DNA of 64,000 bases, taken from the NCBI GenBank assembly GCA_044230315.1, contig JBGARJ010000003.1:62001-126000 (forward strand), read 5' to 3'. This document shows positions 43,194-50,613 of this stretch, piece after piece. The DNA comes from M3007 sp044230315 (GTDB lineage Bacteria; Bacteroidota; Bacteroidia; Chitinophagales; Saprospiraceae). The position numbers and the translations under genes were made by a program. The notes under the pieces were generated by a model, which made no database searches, was not told the origin of the DNA, and worked only from the letters and a program-made list of their open reading frames with translations. The first letter of the stretch is position 1. Every line of letters starts with the position of its first letter.

Positions 43194-43538
43194 ATGCTCA
43201 ACAGGTCTTTTAAAGACGAGATTTTCTTCAGTCTGCATTTATTTATCGCGCTGGCCGCCTGGTTTATCCCGTTTCTGTTATCCTGGAAAATAACGGTACC
43301 CATCCTCGGATTGGTTATCCTCCAGCATGCCGTATTCGGCCGCTGTCTGGGAATGGAAACGCACGGTGTTTCGGAAGAAGATGGCAGCACGTTTTATTCG
43401 CATGTGCTGGAACGCATGGGCTTTCACCCGAACAAGCGAGCCATCCGGTTTGTCGTCCGGAAACTGCTGTACGGGTCGTTGGCGGGGGTGGCGCTCTTCT
43501 GGCAGCTCGTGCTGGGGCATGCGCCGCTTTTGTTTTAG
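43194..43538 (+). CDS. small two- or three-TM membrane protein, paralogue A
   Basis: 114 residues, family not recognised. Two N-terminal hydrophobic segments (LHLFIALAAWFIPFLLSW and VPILGLVILQHAVFG), a central polar part (FGRCLGMETHGVSEEDGSTF), and a C-terminal segment (SLAGVALFWQLVLGHAPLLF). A second gene of exactly the same length, 44166-44510, shares FGRCL, EED-x-TFYS, P-N-R/K and the P-LLF ending. The Cys in FGRCL and the EED acidic patch are conserved between the copies and may be functional. It has its own promoter and a hairpin that begins at its stop codon. Confidence 0.8.
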   Translation: MLNRSFKDEIFFSLHLFIALAAWFIPFLLSWKITVPILGLVILQHAVFGRCLGMETHGVSEEDGSTFYSHVLERMGFHPNKRAIRFVVRKLLYGSLAGVALFWQLVLGHAPLLF

Positions 43539-43579
43539 AACATGTTTGGAATTTCAACGCTGGGCTCCAAACATGTTCT
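43537..43579. repeat. perfect inverted repeat at the stop codon of the 43194 gene
   Basis: 14-nt arms AGAACATGTTTGGA (43537-43550) and TCCAAACATGTTCT (43566-43579), 15-base loop. It overlaps the TAG stop codon. No T-run follows. It may end transcription by another route or be a dispersed palindromic element, since related strings occur near 53493 and 58288. Confidence 0.6.
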
Positions 43580-43592
43580 TGGGCGGGATGCG

Positions 43593-43600
43593 TATTTTTG
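43593..43600 (+). promoter_or_regulatory. -7-like element TATTTTTG directly before a start codon
   Basis: Matches TAnnTTTG and ends 5 bases before the GNAT ATG at 43606, so a transcript from it would be leaderless or nearly so. No good -33 TTG at standard spacing was found. Confidence 0.35.
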
Positions 43601-43605
43601 CCGCT

Positions 43606-44169
43606 ATGAAATCCGCACCGGCGCTCGACCTAACCATCCGCCTGGTTCAACAGGCCGACCTCGAAACGCTTCGGACTTTTGCCGAGGCGACGTTTCGCGT
43701 AGCCTGGCAGCACGACAATGAACCGGAAGCGTTCGAGGCCTATTGCCGCAAATGGTTTTCCCTTGAAAATATGCGGGCCGAAATGGCCGAACCGGACGCT
43801 GCGTTTTATTTTGCCGAATCCGGCAAGCGGATACTTGCTTACCTGAAATTGCGCATACACCGTCAGCCTGCCCATTGGGAAGGCGGAACAGCCCTTCAAC
43901 TGGAACGGATCTACGTTTCCGATGCGGTGCAAAGCCAGGGACTTGGCGCCCATCTTTTGGCCTTCACCGAGCAACGCGCCCGCGATACCGGCGCCGAATG
44001 GGTTTGGCTCAGCGTATGGCAAAAATCGCCCCGCAGCATTGCCTTTTATCAGCGCAACGGGTACGAAATCTTTGGCGTGGAGACTTTTTGGGTGGGCGAC
44101 GACCCGCAGCCGGACTGGCTCATGCGCAAACAAATTCCATTCAACTCAACTACCGATGATCTGCCATGA
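43606..44169 (+). CDS. GNAT family N-acetyltransferase
   Basis: 187 residues from the ATG at 43606 (upstream in-frame ATGs at 43588 and 43573 are alternatives). GNAT fold: LTIRLVQQADLETLRTFAE at the start, LQLERIYVSDAVQSQGLGAHLLAFTEQRARDTG (shown here in part: QSQGLGAHLL is the acetyl-CoA loop), WLSVWQKSPRSIAFYQRNGY near the end. Acts on an unknown amine. The stop overlaps the next ATG (ATGA), so it is translationally coupled to membrane paralogue B and is flanked on the other side by paralogue A. Confidence 0.88.
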   Translation: MKSAPALDLTIRLVQQADLETLRTFAEATFRVAWQHDNEPEAFEAYCRKWFSLENMRAEMAEPDAAFYFAESGKRILAYLKLRIHRQPAHWEGGTALQLERIYVSDAVQSQGLGAHLLAFTEQRARDTGAEWVWLSVWQKSPRSIAFYQRNGYEIFGVETFWVGDDPQPDWLMRKQIPFNSTTDDLP

Positions 44170-44510
44170 ATACGCAATCGTTAAAATCAGACCTTGCCTT
44201 TGCCGCCCACCTGGGCGTGACGATACTGGCCTGGGCGGCGCCTTTTCTCTTTAATTGGAAATGGGCTGTGCTCGCCTATGCCGGGGTGATGCTGCAATTT
44301 GCCTTTTTTGGCCGTTGCCTGATGAATGCCCAGCACGAAATGCCCGAAGAGGACAATGCGACCTTTTACTCGTACGTGTTTGAAAAAATGGGCCTTACGC
44401 CTAATCGCGGCCGCTTGAAATTTTATGTGCGCCGGGTGATTTATCCCGTGCTGGCCGCAGCGGCCCTGCTATGGCAGGTCGGTCTGGGTTTCCAGCCGCT
44501 CTTGTTTTGA
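44166..44510 (+). CDS. small two- or three-TM membrane protein, paralogue B
   Basis: 114 residues, same length and layout as 43194-43538. TM-like segments are AHLGVTILAWAAPFLF and LAYAGVMLQFAFFG, then FGRCLMNAQHEMPEEDNATF and the C-terminal VLAAAALLWQVGLGFQPLLF. The shared FGRCL, EED-TFYS and P-LLF motifs show common origin with moderate divergence. Coupled to the GNAT gene by ATGA overlap. Function unknown. Cytoplasmic or periplasmic placement of the acidic middle cannot be set from sequence. Confidence 0.8.
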   Translation: MNTQSLKSDLAFAAHLGVTILAWAAPFLFNWKWAVLAYAGVMLQFAFFGRCLMNAQHEMPEEDNATFYSYVFEKMGLTPNRGRLKFYVRRVIYPVLAAAALLWQVGLGFQPLLF

Positions 44511-44534
44511 ATGGACAAGATAGACCGGATAATG

Positions 44535-44601
44535 TTTATAGACAGGATCGCAGGATGAGCTATTAAAATAATCCTGCCCATCCTGCGAGCCTGTCTATAA
44601 A
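44535..44601. terminator. long hairpin between convergent genes (bidirectional terminator or REP-like element)
   Basis: Left arm 44535-44557 and right arm 44579-44601 pair over 23 positions with a single mismatch. The core reads GACAGGATCGCAGGATG against CATCCTGCGAGCCTGTC. It lies between the stops of 44166-44510 (plus) and 44619-47387 (minus). Runs of A/T flank both sides. The ATCCTGCCCATCCTGC string resembles widespread REP-like hairpins. Confidence 0.65.
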
Positions 44602-44618
44602 TTAAATTCTCCTTTCCA

Positions 44619-47387
44619 TCAAGGTTTGGCCTTCTTCTGAACGACCTTGCCTTCGGCGTCGAGTTGAATGATCTCCATGCCGAGTTGTTCGAGTCCCGGG
44701 AGCACTTTGGCGGCATCGCCGGCGAGGAACCAGCCCAGGTTGTTGGGTTGGACGATCGTTTTGGCCACCGCTTGTACGTCCGTCAGGGTGAGGTTTTGCA
44801 CGCGCTGGCTGTAGGTTTTCCAATAGTCGTCTTTCAGGCCGTAGCGTACCAGCGTAGTGGCGCTGCCGTTCACGGCGTCATTGGTTTCCCACATGCCTGC
44901 CATGCCCATGACGGTGTTCTGTTTTGTCTTGTCAAACTCTGCCTGGGTCATGCGCTTGTCGCCCACAAACTGATTCACCTCTTTGAGCATTTCCTGAATG
45001 CTCTCCCTGGTCTTGTCGGTTTGTACGGGTGCATAGACAAAGAACGGGCGTTGACCGGCCGTGCTCATGATGCCTGAATGGGCGCCGTACGACCAGTGCT
45101 TGTCTTCCCGGATATTCATATTGATCCGGCTGGTAAAGTCGCCGCCCAGCACGTTGTTCATTTGCTCGATGGCCGTTTCATCCACTTGGCCGTAGGGTTT
45201 GGTCAGGTAAGACGCCACGATAAAGCTTTGCTCGCTCTCCGGCCGGTCGAGCAGGAATATTTTCTGTTGAGTGCCTGGTTTGACCTCGGGGATGACTTTT
45301 TTGGGCACGTCGCCGGCAGCCCACTTACCGAACCGTTTTTCGAGTTTGTCGAGCAATTCGGGCATCGTGATATCGCCGGTCACGACCACGGTGGCGTTAT
45401 TGGGCTTGAGCCAGCGCTGGTAGAACCCTTGTACATCGTCGAGGGTCATGCTGCGCACGTCGTCTTCATCGCCCGAACCGGTCATGGGCATGCCGTACGG
45501 GTGGTCCTTGCCGTAGAGCAGCTCGGGCAGCACGCGGATCACCATGCCGATCGGGTTCTTTTTTTCATTTTGAATGCCGCTGATCTGCTGACTTTTCAGG
45601 CGCTCCAGGTCGGCCTCCGGGAATGCCGGATTCAGCACCACGTCGGCCATGAGGTCGAGGCTGGGGTCGAACGATTGTTTCAGGGCATCGAGGCCGACGT
45701 AGGAGTAGTCCAGATCGCTGTAGGCGTAAATCGAAGCGCCGAGCAATTGGGAGCGCTCGCTGATTTGCAGGCTGTTGAGTGTTTTGGTGCCTTCATCGAG
45801 CATGTTCATGGCCAGGTTGGCCAGGCCGGGTTTGCCGCCCATTTTGTCGGTGCAATAGCCGGCGCCGAACATCATGGTAACCACCATCGCCGGGCTTTCC
45901 GTGCGGCGGGTCAGCACCACTTTCATGCCGTTCTTGAGCGTGGCGCGCTGGATATCGGGGAATTGGGCGTTGACTGCTGTGCTGATGGCGGGCACTTTGC
46001 TGCGATCGGCTTCGGTACCGGTCACCGTGTATTCGGGGAAAGGCATGCAGGTGAGGGTAAAACGGCCGTGGCTGAGCCATTTTTTGCTGGCCTCATGGAT
46101 GTTTTGCGCGGTGGCCTCATCGTGCCAGCGCAGTTGGGTTTTGTAATAATCGGCGCTGCCGCCGAACACTTCGTTCTCCGCCAGGATATCGCTTTTGCCG
46201 CCGAAGCCGCCGATGCGCTCGAGGCCCTTGATAAAATTGGCGAAATAAGTGGCCTTTACACGGCTCACTTCCTCCGCGCTGGGGCCGTTGGCCAGGAAAT
46301 CCTCGAGGATCTCGTTGATGGCCGCCTCCACTTCTTCAAGACTTTTGCCTTTTTTTACGTTGGCGCGGATCTGGAAGATCCCGGAAATTTCGGACGGGTT
46401 GATAAAGGCATACGCCGAGGAGCAAATTTGCTTTTCATACACCAGTTTTTTGTACAGGCGGCTGGTTTTGCCGGAGGAAAGTACATTGGCGGCCATATCC
46501 AGCCACACCTGTTCGTGGGCGCCCCATTGCGGCATCGTCCACACCATGTCGATCCGTTCTTCCGGCACGCGGTCCTGGTAGGTGGCGCGGGTGTCGCTCA
46601 GGCGCACAGGGATGTTGACGCCTGGCCGGGCGATCGTGGGTCCGGCCGGGATGTTGCCAAAGTACTTCAGCACTTTTTCATACGCGGTTTCGGCGGTGAT
46701 ATCGCCCGCCACGACCAGCACTGCGTTGGCCGCGCCATAATACGATTTGAACCACTCGTGGACGTCTTCGAGTTTGGCGGCGTTGAGGTCATCCATTTCA
46801 CCGATCACGGTGTGGCCGTAGGGGTGGTAAGGTGGGTACATTTCTTTCTGGATGATATCATCGCCTTTGGAATAAGGCTGGTTTTCGCCCTGGCGTTTTT
46901 CGTTCTGCACCACGCCGCGCTGCTCGTCGAGCTTGGCCTGGTCAACGGCGCCGATCAGGTGGCCCATCCGGTCGCTTTCCAGCCAGAGTACCTCATCGAG
47001 TGCGCCGAGGGGTACGTTTTGGAAATAGTTGGTGCGGTCTTCACTCGTGGTACCATTGAGGTCGGTGCCGCCGATGGCTTCGAGCGCCTGGAAGTAATCG
47101 GTATTGAAGTTTTCCGAGCCGTTGAACATGAGGTGTTCGAACAGGTGCGCAAAACCGCTCTTGCCGGGTTTTTCATTTTTCGAGCCGACATGGTACCACA
47201 CATTGACCGCCACAATGGGCGCCTTGTGGTCTTCGTGTACGATCAGGCGCAATCCATTGGGCAGGGTGAACTTTTTGTACGGGATGTCGATGTCGTCAGG
47301 GTTGTACTTGGGGTAGTCCTGGGCGTTCAGCGACGGGAGGGCGAGGAATAGGAGGGCTGGCAGGGCCAACAGGAAGATTCGTTTCAT
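44619..47387 (-). CDS. M16 family zinc metallopeptidase, secreted
   Basis: 922 residues with signal peptide MKRIFLLALPALLFLALPS ending in NAQ. Two M16 halves. The first has the inverted zinc motif HLFEHLMFNG (HxxEH, about residues 79-83) and the downstream Glu ligand in QRGVVQNEKRQ. The second half (from about 480, ATLKNGMKVVLTRRTE) lacks HxxEH, as normal for the inactive partner domain. Length fits the fused two-domain M16B class. Predicted periplasmic or surface peptidase degrading peptides. Single gene, convergent with paralogue B. Confidence 0.93.
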   Translation of the reverse strand: MKRIFLLALPALLFLALPSLNAQDYPKYNPDDIDIPYKKFTLPNGLRLIVHEDHKAPIVAVNVWYHVGSKNEKPGKSGFAHLFEHLMFNGSENFNTDYFQALEAIGGTDLNGTTSEDRTNYFQNVPLGALDEVLWLESDRMGHLIGAVDQAKLDEQRGVVQNEKRQGENQPYSKGDDIIQKEMYPPYHPYGHTVIGEMDDLNAAKLEDVHEWFKSYYGAANAVLVVAGDITAETAYEKVLKYFGNIPAGPTIARPGVNIPVRLSDTRATYQDRVPEERIDMVWTMPQWGAHEQVWLDMAANVLSSGKTSRLYKKLVYEKQICSSAYAFINPSEISGIFQIRANVKKGKSLEEVEAAINEILEDFLANGPSAEEVSRVKATYFANFIKGLERIGGFGGKSDILAENEVFGGSADYYKTQLRWHDEATAQNIHEASKKWLSHGRFTLTCMPFPEYTVTGTEADRSKVPAISTAVNAQFPDIQRATLKNGMKVVLTRRTESPAMVVTMMFGAGYCTDKMGGKPGLANLAMNMLDEGTKTLNSLQISERSQLLGASIYAYSDLDYSYVGLDALKQSFDPSLDLMADVVLNPAFPEADLERLKSQQISGIQNEKKNPIGMVIRVLPELLYGKDHPYGMPMTGSGDEDDVRSMTLDDVQGFYQRWLKPNNATVVVTGDITMPELLDKLEKRFGKWAAGDVPKKVIPEVKPGTQQKIFLLDRPESEQSFIVASYLTKPYGQVDETAIEQMNNVLGGDFTSRINMNIREDKHWSYGAHSGIMSTAGQRPFFVYAPVQTDKTRESIQEMLKEVNQFVGDKRMTQAEFDKTKQNTVMGMAGMWETNDAVNGSATTLVRYGLKDDYWKTYSQRVQNLTLTDVQAVAKTIVQPNNLGWFLAGDAAKVLPGLEQLGMEIIQLDAEGKVVQKKAKP

Positions 47388-47754
47388 ACTGAAAACAGTT
47401 TGAGTGTTTGTGAATTGGGAAAGGCATTACTATGAACAGCATGGCATTTCATACTGCGGCGGAAACAATTTCTTAGTTCAGACAAGGCAAGTTTTGAGTC
47501 GTATACGGGCCATCTGCCCCAAAATTTAACGGTGTATGGAATCAAATTTTCCGTTTGCAGCCTGGCGGTGAAATTCCAGCTTCGTTTTACGGACGAACAA
47601 AAGCAGTTGGTCAAATACAACTGGTGCACAACCCGCTCCTGATGTTGCATCAAACGCTGCGAAAGTTCTGTTCTTTCCACTTTTATCGGGTAAAGATTGG
47701 ATGAAAACGGTCTGTTTGCCGTTGAAGGAAACCAAAAACGCGGTCAGCGCGCGA
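47388..47754. other. intergenic region between divergent genes
   Basis: About 370 bases between the M16 start and the GT39-like gene. Short open frames on both strands have no recognisable character. I could not place a -7 element for the M16 gene. Confidence 0.4.
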
Positions 47755-47762
47755 TACCTTTA
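47755..47762 (+). promoter_or_regulatory. -7-like TACCTTTA directly before a GTG start
   Basis: One mismatch to TAnnTTTG, 5 bases before the GTG at 47768. The surrounding TACCTTTACGCCG closely matches the TACCTTTGCGCC in front of the DUF2452 start, which supports the GTG as the real start. Confidence 0.3.
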
Positions 47763-47767
47763 CGCCG

Positions 47768-49276
47768 GTGATCAAAAACCTTCTCTCCTCAGATCGCAGC
47801 GCCCGCCTGGCGCAGCGGATGGTGCTGGCCGTGCTGGTCGCCGGCGGCCTGGTGCGCCTGGCGGTGTGGTGGCAAAACCGCTCCCTGTTTATCGATGAGG
47901 CCAACCTGGCCCGCAATTTTTGTGAAAAGGGCCTGACCGCGTTTTTGGGCCCATTGGACCATGATCAATACGCGCCACCCTTGTTTTGCATGGTGGAACG
48001 ACTGTGCATGCAGTATTTTGGCCAGCAAGAGCAGGCGTTGCGGCTTTTTCCATTGCTGTGCGGACTGGCATCGCTCGTTTTGTTTTACCGCATTGCGCGG
48101 CGCTTGATCACCGAACCCTGGGTGCTCCTGATGGCGTCCTGGATATTCAGTTTTTCCGATATCCTGATCCGCTACGCTACCGAAGGCAAACAGTACGGCT
48201 GCGATCTGGCCGTTGCACTGGGGCTGGCGGCTTGGGGGCTGGTGCAGGCGGAGCGGCGTTTTCAACCCTGGTTATTTGGGGCAGCGGGTGCGGTCGCGGT
48301 ATGGCTTTCCATGCCTTCGGTGTTTGTGCTGTTTGGGGCCGGCTTGTTTTTCTTCCGGAAATCCGCCGCGGAAAAAAATACGCGGGCGATGTTGCAGGTT
48401 TCCGGCGTCGCGGCCGTTTGGCTGGTCAGTTTTATGCTCAATTACTGGCTGGTTTTGCGCCCTTCATTGGGCCTGCAGGCCTTGGTGGAATACCACAAGA
48501 CCTGGTTTTTCCCTTTGTTGCCGGGCAGTTGGGCACAGGTTAAGCAGGCGCGCGATCTGTTGCTCTCTTTCCCGTATTACACGGCAGGGCACACGGTACT
48601 GGCCTTGGCTACCGGAAGTATCGGAACGCTTGGCGGGGTCATTTACCTGGTCAGGAAACAAAAATCCCCGGCTTATTTTGTGGTCTTGCCGGTGCTGGTA
48701 TGCGTAGTGGTTTCCGGTTTTGGGCAGTATTCCCTGGCGCCGCGCATGCTGGTGTGGGCTTTCCCGCTGGCCTTGTTGGCGCAGGGCCGGGGTTGGCAAT
48801 GGGCCTGGGAAAGAATTCCGGCCGTCTTGCGTATCCTGCCCTTCATTTTGTTTGCCGCTACGGCTGGTTTGCAACAGGGCTGGCAATACCTGCGAAAACC
48901 GTTCACCATTGAAGAAATACGCCCGGTCCTGGCTGCCATTGGCCGCGATTTTCAGGACGGCGATGCGATTTACGTCGGGCACGAAGCCTGGCCGGCGGTT
49001 GCCTATTACACGGAATGTCACCGCGACCGGGAGCATTTCCCGTTTTTAAAGCAGTGCATACACGGGGCCTGGGACGGTCATCCGACACCTGATCGTTTGC
49101 TGTTGGACGGCCAACGTCCGCGGCGCATCTGGCTGGTGTACAGCCATGTGGTTTCGGAAGCGTCGCGGCACATGATGGAGGCCGATCTGGCTGTCATAGA
49201 CGCCTTCGCGCAAAGACAACAGACGCTGGCGCAACCTGGCGCCTGCGGTTATTTGTACACGTGGAAACCCCGGTAA
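47768..49276 (+). CDS. GT39/ArnT-like glycosyltransferase, multi-pass membrane protein
   Basis: 502 residues from a GTG start. About ten TM segments. LFIDEANLARNFCEKG in the first periplasmic loop has the Asp-Glu typical of GT-C transferases (PMT/ArnT-like), and DHDQYAPPLFCMVERL contains the usual Asp-x-x-x-x-P-P-L loop. FSDILIRYATEGKQYG (Y-x-R-x-Y-like) is another GT-C feature. These enzymes use polyprenyl-phosphate sugars on the periplasmic side. It lies outside the main polysaccharide locus. Target unknown. Confidence 0.75.
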   Translation: MIKNLLSSDRSARLAQRMVLAVLVAGGLVRLAVWWQNRSLFIDEANLARNFCEKGLTAFLGPLDHDQYAPPLFCMVERLCMQYFGQQEQALRLFPLLCGLASLVLFYRIARRLITEPWVLLMASWIFSFSDILIRYATEGKQYGCDLAVALGLAAWGLVQAERRFQPWLFGAAGAVAVWLSMPSVFVLFGAGLFFFRKSAAEKNTRAMLQVSGVAAVWLVSFMLNYWLVLRPSLGLQALVEYHKTWFFPLLPGSWAQVKQARDLLLSFPYYTAGHTVLALATGSIGTLGGVIYLVRKQKSPAYFVVLPVLVCVVVSGFGQYSLAPRMLVWAFPLALLAQGRGWQWAWERIPAVLRILPFILFAATAGLQQGWQYLRKPFTIEEIRPVLAAIGRDFQDGDAIYVGHEAWPAVAYYTECHRDREHFPFLKQCIHGAWDGHPTPDRLLLDGQRPRRIWLVYSHVVSEASRHMMEADLAVIDAFAQRQQTLAQPGACGYLYTWKPR

Positions 49277-49328
49277 GTCACCGCAAACACATTTGCTTTG
49301 CCACACGGTAAGCATAAATTCCGCATTC

Positions 49329-49793
49329 CTATACCCCGCCTTCCAGCACCTCCCAGGTATGGTCGCCGAGCAAGCGGACGGTAGCTAAAAAGTCGAATGG
49401 CGAGCGATCGCCCCATTCGGCCGGTGAGACCATAGACAGCACGTGCGAGCCGTCTTTCTTGCGTTGGTACAAGTGGTAAATATGGTGAATGACCGGCGGA
49501 AACATCAATTCGGCCTGGTAGATCAATTCCGATACGTTCATCCGGTTTTGGAGCGATTTGGCCTGGTTGACCAGGGTTTCCATTTGCTGGCGGAGTTGCT
49601 CCATTTGCCGGTCCGTCTGGTCGTACATGGCTGTCATGGCATTTCCGCGGATGCGTCCCTTGTCCTCCGGCCGCACCACGGCGCTGCCCGAATGGTGGGC
49701 ATACGGCAGCAGGCCGGGGGTATCGGCTACCTTATCCGGATCGATCGGGTTGACGAAGGCGTCGTTCGGGTCGTTTTTCTTCTTTTTCGCCAT
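49329..49793 (-). CDS. DUF2452 family protein
   Basis: 154 residues from the ATG at 49793. Lys-rich start, then NPIDPDKVADTPGLLPYAHH, RPEDKGRIRGNAMTAMYDQT, a short coiled coil (RQMEQLRQQMETLVNQAKSL) and ELMFPPVIHHIYHLYQRKKD. This matches DUF2452, a soluble family found mainly in Bacteroidota and without known function. A TAnnTTTG-type element (49798-49805) stands 4 bases ahead of the ATG, which suggests a leaderless transcript. It converges with the GT39-like gene. Confidence 0.8.
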   Translation of the reverse strand: MAKKKKNDPNDAFVNPIDPDKVADTPGLLPYAHHSGSAVVRPEDKGRIRGNAMTAMYDQTDRQMEQLRQQMETLVNQAKSLQNRMNVSELIYQAELMFPPVIHHIYHLYQRKKDGSHVLSMVSPAEWGDRSPFDFLATVRLLGDHTWEVLEGGV

Positions 49794-49797
49794 GGCG

Positions 49798-49805
49798 CAA
49801 AGGTA
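49798..49805 (-). promoter_or_regulatory. -7-like element TACCTTTG directly before the DUF2452 start
   Basis: Exact match to TAnnTTTG on the minus strand, ending 4 bases before the ATG. The -33 element is weak. Confidence 0.35.
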
Positions 49806-49904
49806 CAGACTTCGGGTTTTTCCGGTTAAACACTTCCGGCTTCGGCTAAACAGTATTTGATGCACTTTGGATTACCCCGGATACCATTTCGTAAAACAAA
49901 TGCT

Positions 49905-49912
49905 TACGTTTG
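49905..49912 (+). promoter_or_regulatory. -7 element TACGTTTG upstream of the EAD-like gene
   Basis: Exact match to TAnnTTTG, 38 bases before the ATG at 49951. The -33 region has only TTTCG at about 17 bases upstream, so the promoter is tentative. Confidence 0.4.
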
Positions 49913-49950
49913 CTCTATCATAGATTCGCCTAACACGAAACGCCCGCCGC

Positions 49951-50610
49951 ATGTCTGTCATAAAACCCAATCCGACCGGTTCGCCGTTGCCGCCAAAAGA
50001 AAAGATCCGCCAGCTGATCGCGCAGAACCGCCTCGAAGAAGCGGCGGAACTCCTGGAAAAAGCGACCCGCCAGCGGCCCGATCTGCAAAATACCGTACTG
50101 GTGATCCGCAGCCGGATGCGCGAACTGCTGCGGAAACGGGCGGCAGGCACGTTGAGCGCAGACGAAGAGGCCCGCCTGCATGCGCATCATTCAGCCGGCC
50201 TGCTCGATGTGCTGGACATGCTGGAGGCTGATACCAGCGTCACGCACGGGCAGGTTGCGCGGAAGCGGAGGGCAATTCTGCTGCTGGCGATTTTGCTCGG
50301 TCTGTTGCTCGCGTTATGGGTCTGGCACAGGAAACAAACCGCACAGGAAAAACAAACGTACGAGCAAGTACTTCAAACGGGGAACCTTCCGGCTTGCCGG
50401 GCTTTTCTCGATGCCTATCCGCAAAGTGCCTATGCAGCGGCAGTTCAAGCCAAATCGGACTCCCTGCAAACGGCGTTCAACAACCACCTGAAAAGCGCCG
50501 GCGCCATGCACCAGGCCGGCCTGGACGAAAAGGCCCGTGAGTTTGTACGAAAGGCCCTGGAAATCAATCCCGATGATTCAACTGCCCAACGGCTTCAACA
50601 AGCATACTAA
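49951..50610 (+). CDS. EAD11-like domain, single TM, TPR-like C-terminus
   Basis: 219 residues. Residues about 16-93 (KEKIRQLIAQNRLEEAAELL, then VIRSRMRELLRKRAAGTLSA, DEEARLHAHHSAGLLDVLDM) follow the pattern of effector-associated domain 11: two helices of an I-x-LI-x-x-x-R-L-E-A-x-E-L-L type, then S-R-x-x-E-L-x-R-x-x-x-G-T-L-S. A single TM helix (ILLLAILLGLLLALWVWH, about 111-128) follows, then a periplasmic helical part ending in a TPR-like repeat (KAREFVRKALEINPDDSTAQ). EADs recruit partners in bacterial conflict and signalling systems. A membrane-tethered EAD with a sensor-like tail is unusual. The next gene starts 3 bases after the stop. Confidence 0.65.
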   Translation: MSVIKPNPTGSPLPPKEKIRQLIAQNRLEEAAELLEKATRQRPDLQNTVLVIRSRMRELLRKRAAGTLSADEEARLHAHHSAGLLDVLDMLEADTSVTHGQVARKRRAILLLAILLGLLLALWVWHRKQTAQEKQTYEQVLQTGNLPACRAFLDAYPQSAYAAAVQAKSDSLQTAFNNHLKSAGAMHQAGLDEKAREFVRKALEINPDDSTAQRLQQAY

Positions 50611-50613
50611 ACC

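Noticed and set aside
45078..47351. 757-codon open frame on the plus strand opposite the M16 peptidase gene
   Set aside because: The minus strand has a signal peptide, HxxEH and full-length family character; the plus frame has none and is open only because of high-GC codon usage.
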